Assembly (NCBI GenBank): GCA_900552055.1
Contig: URYI01000042.1
Span: 1 to 14,217 of the forward strand
DNA: 14,217 bases
Direction: 5' to 3'
Origin: an uncultured Eubacteriales bacterium
Lineage (GTDB): Bacteria > Bacillota > Clostridia > Christensenellales > QALW01
Part shown: in pieces, positions 13,852 to 14,217 of the stretch
Layout: every line of letters starts with the position of its first letter
Numbering within the stretch: the stretch's first letter is position 1
Position numbers and translations under genes: made by a program
The notes under the pieces: generated by a model
Told to the model about the DNA's origin: nothing
Seen by the model: the letters and a program-made list of their open reading frames with translations, nothing else
The model's database searches: none

Positions 13852-14049
13852 TTAAAGGCCGTATCTTTTCTTGAACCTGTCTACGCGGCCGCCGGTATCC
13901 ACCAGCTTCTGCTTGCCGGTATAGAAAGGATGGCATTTGGAGCATATTTCCACCTTAAGCTCGCTTTTTACCGAGCCGGTTTCAAAAGTTTCCCCGCAGG
14001 CGCATTTGACGATAGCCTTCTGATAATTAGGATGTATTCCTTTTTTCAT
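13852..14049 (-). CDS. rpmE: 50S ribosomal protein L31, zinc-binding type
   Basis: The 65-residue protein starts MKKGIHPNY and has the hallmark L31 order: [26 protein letters not shown] and a basic [10 protein letters not shown] tail. Cys16, Cys18, Cys36 and Cys39 make it the C+ (zinc-binding) form and not the zinc-independent paralogue. L31 sits at the 50S-30S bridge of the ribosome. Two ATG codons are possible (14055 and 14049). The second is chosen because GAGGTG (14057-14062 on the complement) is 7 bases from it but only 1 base from the first, and because family members begin MK.GIHP. It is a single-gene unit with a perfect promoter (14112-14140) and its own terminator. Confidence 0.96.
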   Translation of the reverse strand: MKKGIHPNYQKAIVKCACGETFETGSVKSELKVEICSKCHPFYTGKQKLVDTGGRVDRFKKRYGL

Positions 14050-14074
14050 CTGCATTCACCTCTAATCTGATAAA

Positions 14075-14087
14075 GCGGATGCTCCGC
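14075..14087 (-). promoter_or_regulatory. Small hairpin in the rpmE leader
   Basis: Read on the minus strand, GCGGA and TCCGC (14087-14083 and 14079-14075) form a 5-bp stem with a GCA loop, 13 bases before the ribosome binding site in a leader of about 55 bases. Autoregulatory leaders bound by L31 are known in several bacterial groups. Whether this is one cannot be told from such a short stem. Confidence 0.25.
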
Positions 14088-14111
14088 AAAATTTCCATAA
14101 CAGCAGATTAT

Positions 14112-14140
14112 ATTATAGCCTATCCCAAAGAAAATGTCAA
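14112..14140 (-). promoter_or_regulatory. Perfect consensus promoter of rpmE
   Basis: On the minus strand TTGACA (14140-14135) and TATAAT (14117-14112) are exact consensus hexamers separated by 17 bases, with transcription starting near 14105. The leader to the chosen ATG is about 55 bases. A consensus promoter suits a highly expressed ribosomal protein gene. Confidence 0.85.
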
Positions 14141-14147
14141 TAATATT

Positions 14148-14177
14148 TTGCGCCGCTTAATATGTATGTGTTACAAT
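14148..14177 (+). promoter_or_regulatory. Possible divergent promoter at the right edge
   Basis: TTGCGC (14148-14153) and TACAAT (14172-14177) are 18 bases apart, and TG at 14169-14170 makes an extended -10 (TGTTACAAT). It points rightward out of the window and would serve a gene not visible here, divergent from rpmE. Confidence 0.35.
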
Positions 14178-14217
14178 GATGAGTGACAGAAGAAAAAAAG
14201 AGTAGCGAATAGAAGAG

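Noticed and set aside
13816..14070. 84-codon plus-strand frame opposite rpmE
   Set aside because: It lies antisense to a clear L31 gene and overlaps its terminator and leader, so it is a shadow frame.

Overview
The window looks like chromosomal DNA of a Firmicutes bacterium, most likely of the class Clostridia. The gene order murB-rapZ-whiA-dnaE-pfkA is typical of that group. Shine-Dalgarno sites are strong (AGAGGAG, GAGGTG), promoters are sigma-A-like, ribosomal protein L31 is of the zinc-binding type, and the secreted protein carries a Gram-positive-style Sec signal with no outer-membrane features. I cannot support a genus.

Layout. The left edge (1-152) holds a perfect hairpin of unknown role and a weak promoter. 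It is followed by a membrane-anchored protein resembling an ABC-transporter solute-binding protein (153-1367). A new promoter (about 1378-1406) then opens the core cluster: murB (peptidoglycan precursor reductase), rapZ (nucleotide-binding adapter linked to amino-sugar control), whiA (DNA-binding division/sporulation regulator) and dnaE (DNA polymerase III alpha). These are separated by only 4-23 bases. pfkA (6-phosphofructokinase) follows after 135 bases with its own probable extended -10 promoter, and a terminator closes the block at 8831-8866. The block ties cell-wall precursor synthesis, growth and division control, replication and glycolysis together. The yvcK/cofD-like gene usually found between rapZ and whiA is missing.

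The second half is more accessory in character. A gene-poor stretch of about 930 bases (8767-9697) starts with a perfect consensus promoter (TTGACA-17-TATAAT at 8913-8941). It continues as a potential leader of about 750 nucleotides containing strong hairpins and a doubtful small ORF whose stop overlaps the next start (TAATG). That next gene (9704-13312) encodes a 1202-residue secreted protein. It has a signal peptide, six fibronectin type III domains, a GH71/GH99-like (beta/alpha)8 domain and a C-terminal CBM9-like beta-sandwich. It is probably a carbohydrate-active enzyme or carbohydrate-binding protein. Its WNxW motif has Gln where glycosidases of this fold usually have a key Glu.

A strong terminator (13397-13428) ends that gene. 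It is followed by about 500 non-coding bases with a near-palindrome, three tandem 42-base repeats and an oppositely oriented terminator. The last gene, rpmE (L31), is on the minus strand with a perfect consensus promoter. A possible divergent promoter points off the right edge.

The best candidates for something undescribed are the long structured leader of the secreted FN3/GH99-like gene, the altered active-site motif of that protein, and the 42-base tandem repeat block. No defence system, phage, transposase, CRISPR array, tRNA or rRNA was seen.
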